In this document: in pieces, positions 50,271 to 61,247 of the stretch
How the letters are laid out: each line of letters opens with the position of its first letter
Position numbering within the stretch: position 1 is the stretch's first letter
NCBI GenBank assembly: GCA_030533445.1
Contig: JARPUW010000277.1
Coordinates: 62,001-126,000 of the forward strand
DNA length: 64,000 nt
Origin: Cyprinodon diabolis
Taxonomy: Eukaryota > Chordata > Actinopteri > Cyprinodontiformes > Cyprinodontidae
Direction: 5' to 3'
The notes under the pieces: model-generated
Database searches by the model: none
What the model was told of the DNA's origin: nothing
The model's input: the letters and a program-made list of their open reading frames with translations, nothing else
Made by a program: the position numbers and the translations under genes

Positions 50271-50624
50271 TGTTAGTTTTCAGCTCTAGATGATTGCCAG
50301 AAAAGATCATGGCTGTATCATTAATGGTTTGTCTGTTACAACTCAAGAGGCCAAAATGGCATTATCTCACTGTGAAAAGTGCGTTTTGGCCTCAACTTCT
50401 GATTTGAAGCTTGGAACCAAAAAAATCTGCTCAAATCTACTTTATATTGTTAGTTTTCAGCTCTAGATGATTGCCTGAAAAGATCATTGCTGTATCATTA
50501 ATGGTTTGTCTGTTACAACTCCAGAGGCCAAAATGGCATTATCTCACTGTGAAAAGAGCGTTTTGGCCTCAACTTCTGATTTGAAGCTTGGAACCAAAAA
50601 CATCTGCTCAAATCTACTTTATAT

Positions 50625-53600
50625 TGTTAGTTTTCAGCTCTAGATGATTGCCTGAAAAGATCATGGCTGTATCATTAATGGTTTGTCTGTTACAACTCCA
50701 GAGGCCAAAATGGCATTATCTCACTGTGAAAAGTGCGTTTTGGCCTCAACTTCTGATTTGAAGCTTGGAACCAAAAACATCTGCTCAAATCTACTTTATA
50801 TTGTTAGTTTTCAGCTCTAGATGATTGCCAGAAAAGATCATGGCTGTATCATTAATGGTTTGTCTGTTACAACTCCAGAGGCCAAAATGGCATTATCTCA
50901 CTGTGAAAAGAGCGTTTTGGCCTCAACCTTCTGATTTGAAGCTTGGAACCAAAAACATCTGCTCAAATCTACTTTATATTGTTAGTTTTCAGCTCTAGAT
51001 GATTGCCAGAAAAGATCATGGCTGTATCATTAATGGTTTGTCTGTTACAACTCCAGAGGCCAAAATGGCATTATCTCACTGTGAAAAGTGCGTTTTGGCC
51101 TCAACTTCTGATTTGAAGCTTGGAACCAAAAACATCTGCTCAAATCTACTTTATATTGTTAGTTTTCAGCTCTAGGTGATTGCCTGAAAAGATCATGGCT
51201 GTATCATTAATGGTTTGTCTGTTACAACTCCAGAGGCCAAAATGGCATTATCTCACTGTGAAAAGAGCGTTTTGGCCTCAACCTTACGATTTGAAGCTTG
51301 GAACCAAAAACATCTGCTCAAATCTACTTTATATTGTTAGTTTTCAGCTCTAGATGATTGCCAGAAAAGATCATGGCTGTATCATTAATGGTTTGTCTGT
51401 TACAACTCCAGAGGCCAAAATGGCATTATCTCACTGTGAAAAGAGCGTTTTGGCCTCAACTTCTGATTTGAAGCTTGGAACAAAAAACATCTGCTCAAAT
51501 CTACTTTATATTGTTAGTTTTCAGCTCTAGATGATTGCCAGAAAAGATCATGGCTGTATCATTAATGGTTTGTCTGTTACAACTCCAGAGGCCAAAATGG
51601 CATTATCTCACTGTGAAAAGAACGTTTTGGCCTCAACCTTCTGATTTGAAGCTTGGAACCAAAAACATCTGCTCAAATCTACTTTATATTGTTAGTTTTC
51701 AGCTCTAGATGATTGCCTGAAAAGATCATGGCTGTATCATTAATGGTTTGTCTGTTACAACTGCAGAGGCCAAAATGGCATTATCTCACTGTGAAAAGAG
51801 CGTTTTGGCCTCAACTTCTGATTTGAAGCTTGGAACCAAAAACATCTGCTCAAATCTACTTTATATTGTTAGTTTTCAGCTCTAGATGATTGCCTGAAAA
51901 GATCATGGCTGTATCATTAATGGTTTGTCTGTTACAACTCCAGAGGCCAAAATGGCATTATCTCACTGTGAAAAGAGCGTTTTGGCCTCAACCTTCTGAT
52001 TTGAAGCTTGGAACCAAAAACATCTGCTCAAATCTACTTTATATTGTTAGTTTTCAGCTCTAGATGATTGCCAGAAAAGATCATGGCTGTATCATTAATG
52101 GTTTGTCTGTTACAACTCCAGAGGCCAAAATGGCATTATCTCACTGTGAAAAGAGCGTTTTGGCCTCAACCTTCTGATTTGAAGCTTGGAACCAAAAACA
52201 TCTGCTCAAATCTACTTTATATTGTTAGTTTTCAGCTCTAGATGATTGCCAGAAAAGATCATGGCTGTATCATTAATGGTTTGTCTGTTACAACTCCAGA
52301 GGCCAAAATGGCATTATCTCACTGTGAAAAATGCGTTTTGGCCTCAACTTCTGATTTGAAGCTTGGAACCAAAAACATCTGCTCAAATCTACTTTATATT
52401 GTTAGTTTTCAGCTCTAGGTGATTGCCTGAAAAGATCATGGCTGTATCATTAATGGTTTGTCTGTTACAACTCCAGAGGCCAAAATGGCATTATCTCACT
52501 GTGAAAAGAGCGTTTTGGCCTCAACCTTACGATTTGAAGCTTGGAACCAAAAACATCTGCTCAAATCTACTTTATATTGTTAGTTTTCAGCTCTAGATGA
52601 TTGCCAGAAAAGATCATGTCTGTTACAACTCCAGAGGCCAAAATGGCATTATCTCACTGTGAAAAGTGCGTTTTGGCCTCAACTTCTGATTTGAAGCTTG
52701 GAACCAAAAACATCTGCTCAAATCTACTTTATATTGTTAGTTTTCAGCTCTAGATGATTGCCAGAAAAGATCATGGCTGTATCATTAATGGTTTGTCTGT
52801 TACAACTCCAGAGGCCAAAATGGCATTATCTCACTGTGAAAAGAGCGTTTTGGCCTCAACTTCTGATTTGAAGCTTGGAACCAAAAACATCTGCTCAAAT
52901 CTACTTTATATTGTTAGTTTTCAGCTCTAGATGATTGCCTGAAAAGATCATGGCTGTATCATTAATGGTTTGTCTGTTACAACTCCAGAGGCCAAAATGG
53001 CATTATCTCACTGTGAAAAGAGCGTTTTGGCCTCAACTTCTGATTTGAAGCTTGGAACCAAAAACATCTGCTCAAATCTACTTTATATTGTTAGTTTTCA
53101 GCTCTATATGATTGCCTGAAAAGATCATGGCTGTATCATTAATAGTTTGTCTGTTACAACTCTAGAGGCCAAAATGGCATTATCTCACTGTGAAAAGTGC
53201 GTTTTGGCCTCAACTTCTGATTTGAAGCTTGGAACCAAAAACATCTGCTCAAATCTACTTTATATTGTTAGTTTTCAGCTCTAGATGATTGCCAGAAAAG
53301 ATCATGGCTGTATCATTAATGGTTTGTCTGTTACAACTCCAGAGGCCAAAATGGCATTATCTCCCTGTGAAAAGAGCGTTTTGGCCTCAACTTCTGATTT
53401 GAAGCTTGGAACCAAAAACATCTGCTCAAATCTACTTTATATTGATAGTTTTCAGCTCTAGGTGATTGCCTGAAAAGATGATGGCTGTATCATTAATGGT
53501 TTGTCTGTTACAACTCCAGAGGCCAAAATGGCATTATCTCACTGTGAAAAGAGCGTTTTGGCCTCAACCTTCTGATTTGAAGCTTGGAACCAAAAACATC

Positions 53601-54260
53601 TGCTCAAATCTACTTTATATTGTTAGTTTTCAGCTCTAGATGATTGCCAGAAAAGATCATGGCTGTATCATTAATGGTTTGTCTATTACAACTCCAGAGG
53701 CCAAAATGGCATTATCTCACTGTGAAAAGAGCGTTTTGGCCTCAACTTCTGATTTGAAGCTTGGAACCAAAAACATCTGCTCAAATCTACTTTATATTGT
53801 TAGTTTTCAGCTCTAGATGATTGCCAGAAAAGATCATGGCTGTATCATTAATGGTTTGTCTGTTACAACTCAAGAGGCCAAAATGGCATTATCTCACTGT
53901 GAAAAGTGCGTTTTGGCCTCAACTTCTGATTTGAAGCTTGGAACCAAAAAAATCTGCTCAAATCTACTTTATATTGTTAGTTTTCAGCTCTAGATGATTG
54001 CCTGAAAAGATCATGGCTGTATCATTAATGGTTTGTCTGTTACAACTCCAGAGGCCAAAATGGCATTATCTCACTGTGAAAAGAGCGTTTTGGCCTCAAC
54101 TTCTGATTTGAAGCTTGGAACCAAAAACATCTGCTCAAATCTACTTTATATTGTTAGTTTTCAGCTCTAGATGATTGCCTGAAAAGATCATGGCTGTATC
54201 ATTAATGGTTTGTCTGTTACAACTCCAGAGGCCAAAATGGCATTATCTCACTGTGAAAAG
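50625..54260 (+). repeat. Block matching 22492-26127 at 28,133-bp offset
   Basis: Shared markers are GCAGAGG (23630 and 51763), AAATGCG (24197 and 52330), the 20-bp deletion (24485 and 52618), TCTAGAGG (25027 and 53160), CTCCCTG and CAAGAGG. One substitution was noticed: T at 23508 against C at 51641. The part after 51335 also matches 29896 onward, so at least three related copies of this stretch exist in the window. Confidence 0.87.
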
Positions 54261-57200
54261 TGCGTTTTGGCCTCAACTTCTGATTTGAAGCTTGAAACCA
54301 AAAACATCTGCTCAAATCTACTTTATATTGTTAGTTTTCAGCTCTAGATGATTGCCAGAAAAGATCATGGCTGTATCATTAATGGTTTGTCTGTTACAAC
54401 TCCAGAGGCCAAAATGGCATTATCTCACTGTGAAAAGAGCGTTTTGGCCTCAACCTTCTGATTTGAAGCTTGGAACCAAAAACATCTGCTCAAATCTACT
54501 TTATATTGTTAGTTTTCAGCTCTAGATGATTGCCAGAAAAGATCATGGCTGTATCATTAATGGTTTGTCTGTTACAACTCCAGAGGCCAAAATGGCATTA
54601 TCTCACTGTGAAAAGAGCGTTTTGGCCTCAACTTCTGATTTGAAGCTTGGAACCAAAAACATCTGCTCAAATCTACTTTATATTGTTAGTTTTCAGCTCT
54701 AGATGATTGCCTGAAAAGATCATGGCTGTATCATTAATGGTTTGTCTGTTACAACTCCAGAGGCCAAAATGGCATTATCTCACTGTGAAAAGAGCGTTTT
54801 GGCCTCAACTTCTGATTTGAAGCTTGGAACCAAAAACATCTGCTCAAATCTACTTTATATTGTTAGTTTTCAGCTCTAGATGATTGCCAGAAAAGATCAT
54901 GGCTGTATCATTAATGGTTTGTCTGTTACAACTCCAGAGGCCAAAATGGCATTATCTCACTGTGAAAAGTGCGTTTTGGCCTCAACTTCTGATTTGAAGC
55001 TTGGAACCAAAAACATCTGCTCAAATCTACTTTATATTGCTAGTTTTCAGCTCTAGATGATTGCCAGAAAAGATCATGGCTGTATCATTAATGGTTTGTC
55101 TGTTACAACTCCAGAGGCCAAAATGGCATTATCTCACTGTGAAAAGAGCGTTTTGGCCGCAACCTTCTGATTTGAAGCTTGGAACCAAAAACATCTGTTC
55201 AAATCTACTTTATATTGTTAGTTTTCAGCTCTAGATGATTGCCAGAAAAGATCATGGCTGTATCATTAATGGTTTGTCTGTTACAACTCCAGAGGCCAAA
55301 ATGGCATTATCTCACTGTGAAAAGAGCGTTTTGGCCTCAACCTTCTGATTTGAAGCTTGGAACCAAAAACATCTGCTCAAATCTACTTTATATTGTTAGT
55401 TTTCAGCTCTAGATGATTGCCAGAAAAGATCATGGCTGTATCATTAATGGTTTGTTTGTTACAACTCCAGAGGCCAAAATGGCATTATCTCACTGTGAAA
55501 AGTGCGTTTTGGCCTCAACTTCTGATTTGAAGCTTGGAACCAAAAACATCTGCTCAAATCTACTTTATATTGTTAGTTTTCAGCTCTAGGTGATTGCCTG
55601 AAAAGATCATGGCTGTATCATTAATGGTTTGTCTGTTACAACTCCAGAGGCCAAAATGGCATTATCTCACTGTGAAAAGAGCGTTTTGGCCTCAACCTTA
55701 CGATTTGAAGCTTGGAACCAAAAACATCTGCTCAAATCTACTTTATATTGTTAGTTTTCAGCTCTAGATGATTGCCAGAAAAGATCATGGCTGTATCATT
55801 AATGGTTTGTCTGTTACAACTCCAGAGGCCAAAATGGCATTATCTCACTGTGAAAAGTGCGTTTTGGCCTCAACTTCTGATTTGAAGCTTGGAACCAAAA
55901 ACATCTGCTCAAATCTACTTTATATTGTTAGTTTTCAGCTCTAGATGATTGCCAGAAAAGATCATGGCTGTATCATTAATGGTTTGTCTGTTACAACTCC
56001 AGAGGCCAAAATGGCATTATCTCACTGTGAAAAGAGCGTTTTGGCCTCAACTTCTGATTTGAAGCTTGGAACCAAAAACATCTGCTCAAATCTACTTTAT
56101 ATTGTTAGTTTTCAGCTCTAGATGATTGCCTGAAAAGATCATGGCTGTATCATTAATGGTTTGTCTGTTACAACTCCAGAGGCCAAAATGGCATTATCTC
56201 ACTGTGAAAAGAGCGTTTTGGCCTCAACTTCTGATTTGAAGCTTGGAACCAAAAACATCTGCTCAAATCTACTTTATATTGTTAGTTTTCAGCTCTATAT
56301 GATTGCCTGAAAAGATCATGGCTGTATCATTAATAGTTTGTCTGTTACAACTCCAGATGCCAAAATGGCATTATCTCACTGTGAAAAGTGCGTTTTGGCC
56401 TCAACTTCTGATTTGAAGCTTGGAACCAAAAACATCTGCTCAAATCTACTTTATATTGTTAGTTTTCAGCTCTAGATGATTGCCAGAAAAGATCATGGCT
56501 GTATCATTAATGGTTTGTCTGTTACAACTCCAGAGGCCAAAATGGCATTATCTCACTGTGAAAAGAGCGTTTTGGCCTCAACTTCTGATTTGAAGCTTGG
56601 AACCAAAAACATCTGCTCAAATCTACTTTATATTGTTAGTTTTCAGCTCTAGATGATTGCCAGAAAAGATCATGGCTGTATCATTAATGGTTTGTCTGTT
56701 ACAACTCCAGAGGCCAAAATGACATTATCTCACTGTGAAAAGAGCGTTTTGGCCTCAACTTCTGATTTGAAGCTTGGAACCAAAAACATCTGCTCAAATC
56801 TACTTTATATTGTTAGTTTTCAGCTCTAGATGATTGCCTGAAAAGATCATGGCTGTATCATTAATGGTTTGTCTGTTACAACTCCAGAGGCCAAAATGGC
56901 ATTATCTCACTGTGAAAAGAGCGTTTTGGCCTCAACTTCTGATTTGAAGCTTGGAACCAAAAACATCTGCTCAAATCTACTTTATATTGTTAGTTTTCAG
57001 CTCTATATGATTGCCTGAAAAGATCATGGCTGTATCATTAATAGTTTGTCTGTTACAACTCCAGAGGCCAAAATGGCATTATCTCACTGTGAAAAGTGCG
57101 TTTTGGCCTCAACTTCTGATTTGAAGCTTGGAACCAAAAACATCTGCTCAAATCTACTTTATATTGTTAGTTTTCAGCTCTAGGTGATTGCCTGAAAAGA

Positions 57201-57726
57201 TCATGGCTGTATCATTAATGGTTTGTCTGTTACAACTCCAGAGGCCAAAATGGCATTATCTCACTGTGAAAAGAGCGTTTTGGCCTCAACCTTACGATTT
57301 GAAGCTTGGAACCAAAAACATCTGCTCAAATCTACTTTATATTGCTAGTTTTCAGCTCTAGATGATTGCCAGAAAAGATCATGGCTGTATCATTAATGGT
57401 TTGTCTGTTACAACTCCAAAGGCCAAAATGGCATTATCTCACTGTGAAAAGAGCGTTTTGGCCTCAACCTTCTGATTTGAAGCTTGGAACCAAAAACATC
57501 TGCTCAAATCTACTTTATATTGTTAGTTTTTAGCTCTAGGTGATTGCCTGAAAAGATCATGGCTGTGTCATTAATGGTTTGTCTGTTACAACTCCAGAGG
57601 CCAAAATGGCATTATCTCACTGTGAAAAGGGCGTCTTGGCCTCAACCTTCTGATTTGAAGCTTGGAACCAAAAACATCTGCTCAAATCTACTTTATATTG
57701 TTAGTTTTCAGCTCTAGATGATTGCC
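51335..57726 (+). repeat. Segmental duplication, right copy (offset 21,439 bp)
   Basis: This is the partner of 29896-36287. It keeps the common base at 55869, 56174 and 57238, where the left copy has private changes. The match ends at 57727 (T29 here, A29 in the left copy) and begins at the monomer starting at 51335, whose upstream neighbour is a TTACG monomer here but a CAAGAGG monomer on the left. Confidence 0.9.
52578..52734 (+). repeat. 157-bp monomer with 20-bp deletion, copy 5
   Basis: The junction is at 52618/52619. It is exactly 21,439 bp from copy 4 and 28,133 bp from copy 2. It ties domain 2' to domain 2 across the intervening domain 3. Confidence 0.95.
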
Positions 57727-58230
57727 TGAAAAGATCATGGCTGTATCATTAATGGTTTGTCTGTTACAACTCCAGAGGCCAAAATGGCATTATCTCACTG
57801 TGAAAAGAGCGTTTTGGCCTCAACCTTCTGATTTGAAGCTTGGAACCAAAAACATCTGCTCAAATCTACTTTATATTGTTAGTTTTCAGCTCTAGATGAT
57901 TGCCAGAAAAGATCATGGCTGTATCATTAATGGTTTGTCTATTACAACTCCAGAGGCCAAAATGGCATTATCTCACTGTGAAAAGAGCGTTTTGGCCTCA
58001 ACTTCTGATTTGAAGCTTGGAACCAAAAACATCTGCTCAAATCTACTTTATATTGTTAGTTTTCAGCTCTAGATGATTGCCAGAAAAGATCATGGCTGTA
58101 TCATTAATGGTTTGTCTGTTACAACTCAAGAGGCCAAAATGGCATTATCTCACTGTGAAAAGTGCGTTTTGGCCTCAACTTCTGATTTGAAGCTTGGAAC
58201 CAAAAACATCTGCTCAAATCTACTTTATAT
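57699..58230 (+). repeat. Three-monomer domain-2 island within domain 3'
   Basis: Where domain 3 has one A29/T110 monomer (36260 onward), this copy has three: a T29 178-bp monomer, a CTATT monomer and a CAAGAGG monomer. The first carries A20 with T29 and the extra C, whereas its domain-2 relatives carry G20, so the left seam may lie near 57717-57727. The third carries CAAGAGG but the ordinary CCAAAAACATC instead of AAAAAAATC, so the right seam may lie between about 58126 and 58206. Confidence 0.75.
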
Positions 58231-58939
58231 TGTTAGTTTTCAGCTCTAGATGATTGCCAGAAAAGATCATGGCTGTATCATTAATAGTTTGTCTGTTACA
58301 ACTCCAGAGGCCAAAATGGCATTATCTCACTGTGAAAAGTGCGTTTTGGCCTCAACTTCTGATTTGAAGCTTGGAACCAAAAACATCTGCTTAAATCTAC
58401 TTTATATTGTTAGTTTTCAGCTCTAGATGATTGCCTGAAAAGATCATGGCTGTATCATTAATAGTTTGTCTGTTACAACTCCAGAGGCCAAAATGGCATT
58501 ATCTCACTGTGAAAAGTGCGTTTTGGCCTCAACTTCTGATTTGAAGCTTGGAACCAAAAACATCTGCTTAAATCTACTTTATATTGTTAGTTTTCAGCTC
58601 TAGATGATTGCCTGAAAAGATCATGGCTGTATCATTAATGGTTTGTCTGTTACAACTCCAGAGGCCAAAATGGCATTATCTCACTGTGAAAAGAGCGTTT
58701 TGGCCTCAACTTCTGATTTGAAGCTTGGAACCAAAAACATCTGCTCAAATCTACTTTATATTGTTAGTTTTCAGCTCTAGGTGATTGCCAGAAAAGATCA
58801 TGGCTGTATCATTAATGGTTTGTCTGTTACAACTCCAGAGGCCAAAATGGCATTATCTCACTGTGAAAAGTGCGTTTTGGTCTCAACCTTCTGATTTGAA
58901 GCTTGGAACCAAAAACATCTGCTCAAATCTACTTTATAT

Positions 58940-60715
58940 TGTTAGTTTTCAGCTCTAGATGATTGCCTGAAAAGATCATGGCTGTATCATTAATGGTTTG
59001 TCTGTTACAACTCCAGAGGCCAAAATGGCATTATCTCACTGTGAAAAGTGCGTTTTGGCCTCAACTTCTGATTTGAAGCTTGGAACCAAAAACATCTGCT
59101 CAAATCTACTTTATATTGTTAGTTTTCAGCTCTAGATGATTGCCAGAAAAGATCATGGCTGTATCATTAATGGTTTGTCTGTTACAACTCCAGAGGCCAA
59201 AATGGCATTATCTCACTGTGAAAAGAGCGTTTTGGCCTCAACCTTCTGATTTGAAGCTTGGAGCCAAAAACATCTGCTCAAATCTACTTTATATTGTTAG
59301 TTTTCAGCTCTAGATGATTGCCAGAAAAGATCATGGCTGTATCATTAATGGTTTGTCTGTTACAACTCCAGAGGCCAAAATGGCATTATCTCACTGTGAA
59401 AAGAGCGTTTTGGCCTCAACCTTCTGATTTGAAGCTTGGAACCAAAAACATCTGCTCAAATCTACTTTATATTGTTAGTTGTCAGCTCTAGATGATTGCC
59501 AGAAAAGATCATGGCTGTATCATTAATGGTTTGTTTGTTACAACTCCAGAGGCCAAAATGGCATTATCTCACTGTGAAAAGTGCGTTTTGGCCTCAACTT
59601 CTGATTTGAAGCTTGGAACCAAAAACATCTGCTCAAATCTACTTTATATTGTTAGTTTTCAGCTCTAGGTGATTGCCTGAAAAGATCATGGCTGTATCAT
59701 TAATGGTTTGTCTGTTACAACTCCAGAGGCCAAAATGGCATTATCTCACTGTGAAAAGAGCGTTTTGGCCTCAACCTTACGATTTGAAGCTTGGAACCAA
59801 AAACATCTGCTCAAATCTACTTTATATTGTTAGTTTTCAGCTCTAGATGATTGCCTGAAAAGATCATGGCTGTATCATTAATGGTTTGTCTGTTACAACT
59901 CCAGAGGCCAAAATGGCATTATCTCACTGTGAAAAGTGCGTTTTGGCCTCAACTTCTGATTTGAAGCTTGGAACCAAAAACATCTGCTCAAATCTACTTT
60001 ATATTGTTAGTTTTCAGCTCTAGATGATTGCCAGAAAAGATCATGGCTGTATCATTAATGGTTTGTCTGTTACAACTCCAGAGGCCAAAATGGCATTATC
60101 TCACTGTGAAAAGAGCGTTTTGGCCTCAACCTTCTGATTTGAAGCTTGGAGCCAAAAACATCTGCTCAAATCTACTTTATATTGTTAGTTTTCAGCTCTA
60201 GATGATTGCCAGAAAAGATCATGGCTGTATCATTAATGGTTTGTCTGTTACAACTCCAGAGGCCAAAATGGCATTATCTCACTGTGAAAAGAGCGTTTTG
60301 GCCTCAACCTTCTGATTTGAAGCTTGGAACCAAAAACATCTGCTCAAATCTACTTTATATTGTTAGTTGTCAGCTCTAGATGATTGCCAGAAAAGATCAT
60401 GGCTGTATCATTAATGGTTTGTTTGTTACAACTCCAGAGGCCAAAATGGCATTATCTCACTGTGAAAAGTGCGTTTTGGCCTCAACTTCTGATTTGAAGC
60501 TTGGAACCAAAAACATCTGCTCAAATCTACTTTATATTGTTAGTTTTCAGCTCTAGGTGATTGCCTGAAAAGATCATGGCTGTATCATTAATGGTTTGTC
60601 TGTTACAACTCCAGAGGCCAAAATGGCATTATCTCACTGTGAAAAGAGCGTTTTGGCCTCAACCTTACGATTTGAAGCTTGGAACCAAAAACATCTGCTC
60701 AAATCTACTTTATGT
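58940..60715 (+). repeat. Tandem duplication of five monomers (888 bp)
   Basis: Two copies start at 58940 and 59828, each with the order T29/T110, GGAGCC, plain A29, TTGTCAG with GTTTG, and G20/TTACG. GGAGCC occurs at 59260 and 60148. The copies differ at the right edge, where the second continues into TATGTTG and the first into TATATTG. Confidence 0.87.
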
Positions 60716-61070
60716 TGTTAGTTTTCAGCTCTAGATGATTGCCAGAAAAGATCATGGCTGTATCATTAATGGTTTGTTTGTTACAACTCCAGAGGCCAAA
60801 ATGGCATTATCTCACTGTGAAAAGAGCGTTTTGGCCTCAACTTCTGATTTGAAGCTTGGAACCAAAAACATCTGCTCAAATCTACTTTATATTGTTAGTT
60901 TTCAGCTCTAGGTGATTGCCTGAAAAGATCATGGCTGTATCATTAATGGTTTGTCTGTTACAACTCCAGAGGCCAAAATGGCATTATCTCACTGTGAAAA
61001 GAGCGTTTTGGCCTCAACCTTACGATTTGAAGCTTGGAACCAAAAACATCTGCTCAAATCTACTTTATGT
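60361..61070 (+). repeat. Tandem duplication of two monomers (355 bp)
   Basis: The pair GTTTG monomer plus G20/TTACG/TATGTTG monomer starts at 60361 and again at 60716. The second GTTTG monomer carries A110 where every other GTTTG monomer I saw carries T110, and lacks the TTGTCAG change. It therefore looks like a hybrid with the crossover between about 60778 and 60825. Confidence 0.82.
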
Positions 61071-61247
61071 TGTTAGTTTTCAGCTCTAGATGATTGCCAG
61101 AAAAGATCATGGCTGTATCATTAATGGTTTGTCTGTTACAACTCCAGAGGCCAAAATGGCATTATCTCACTGTGAAAAGTGCGTTTTGGCCTCAACTTCT
61201 GATTTGAAGCTTGGAACCAAAAACATCTGCTCAAATCTACTTTATAT

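Larger units (their letters stand above)
47790..54328 (+). repeat. Array domain 2': second domain-2 block
   Basis: Domain-2 barcodes return here after 15 kb of domain 3. The block is a mosaic of three pieces with different offsets to domain 2: 47790-48675 matches 32004-32889 (15,786 bp); 48676-50270 matches 20897-22491 (27,779 bp); 50625-54260 matches 22492-26127 (28,133 bp). Two monomers at 50271-50624 (CAAGAGG with AAAAAAATC, then CATTGCTG) are absent from the domain-2 partner but exist near 17.7-18.1 kb. Confidence 0.87.
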
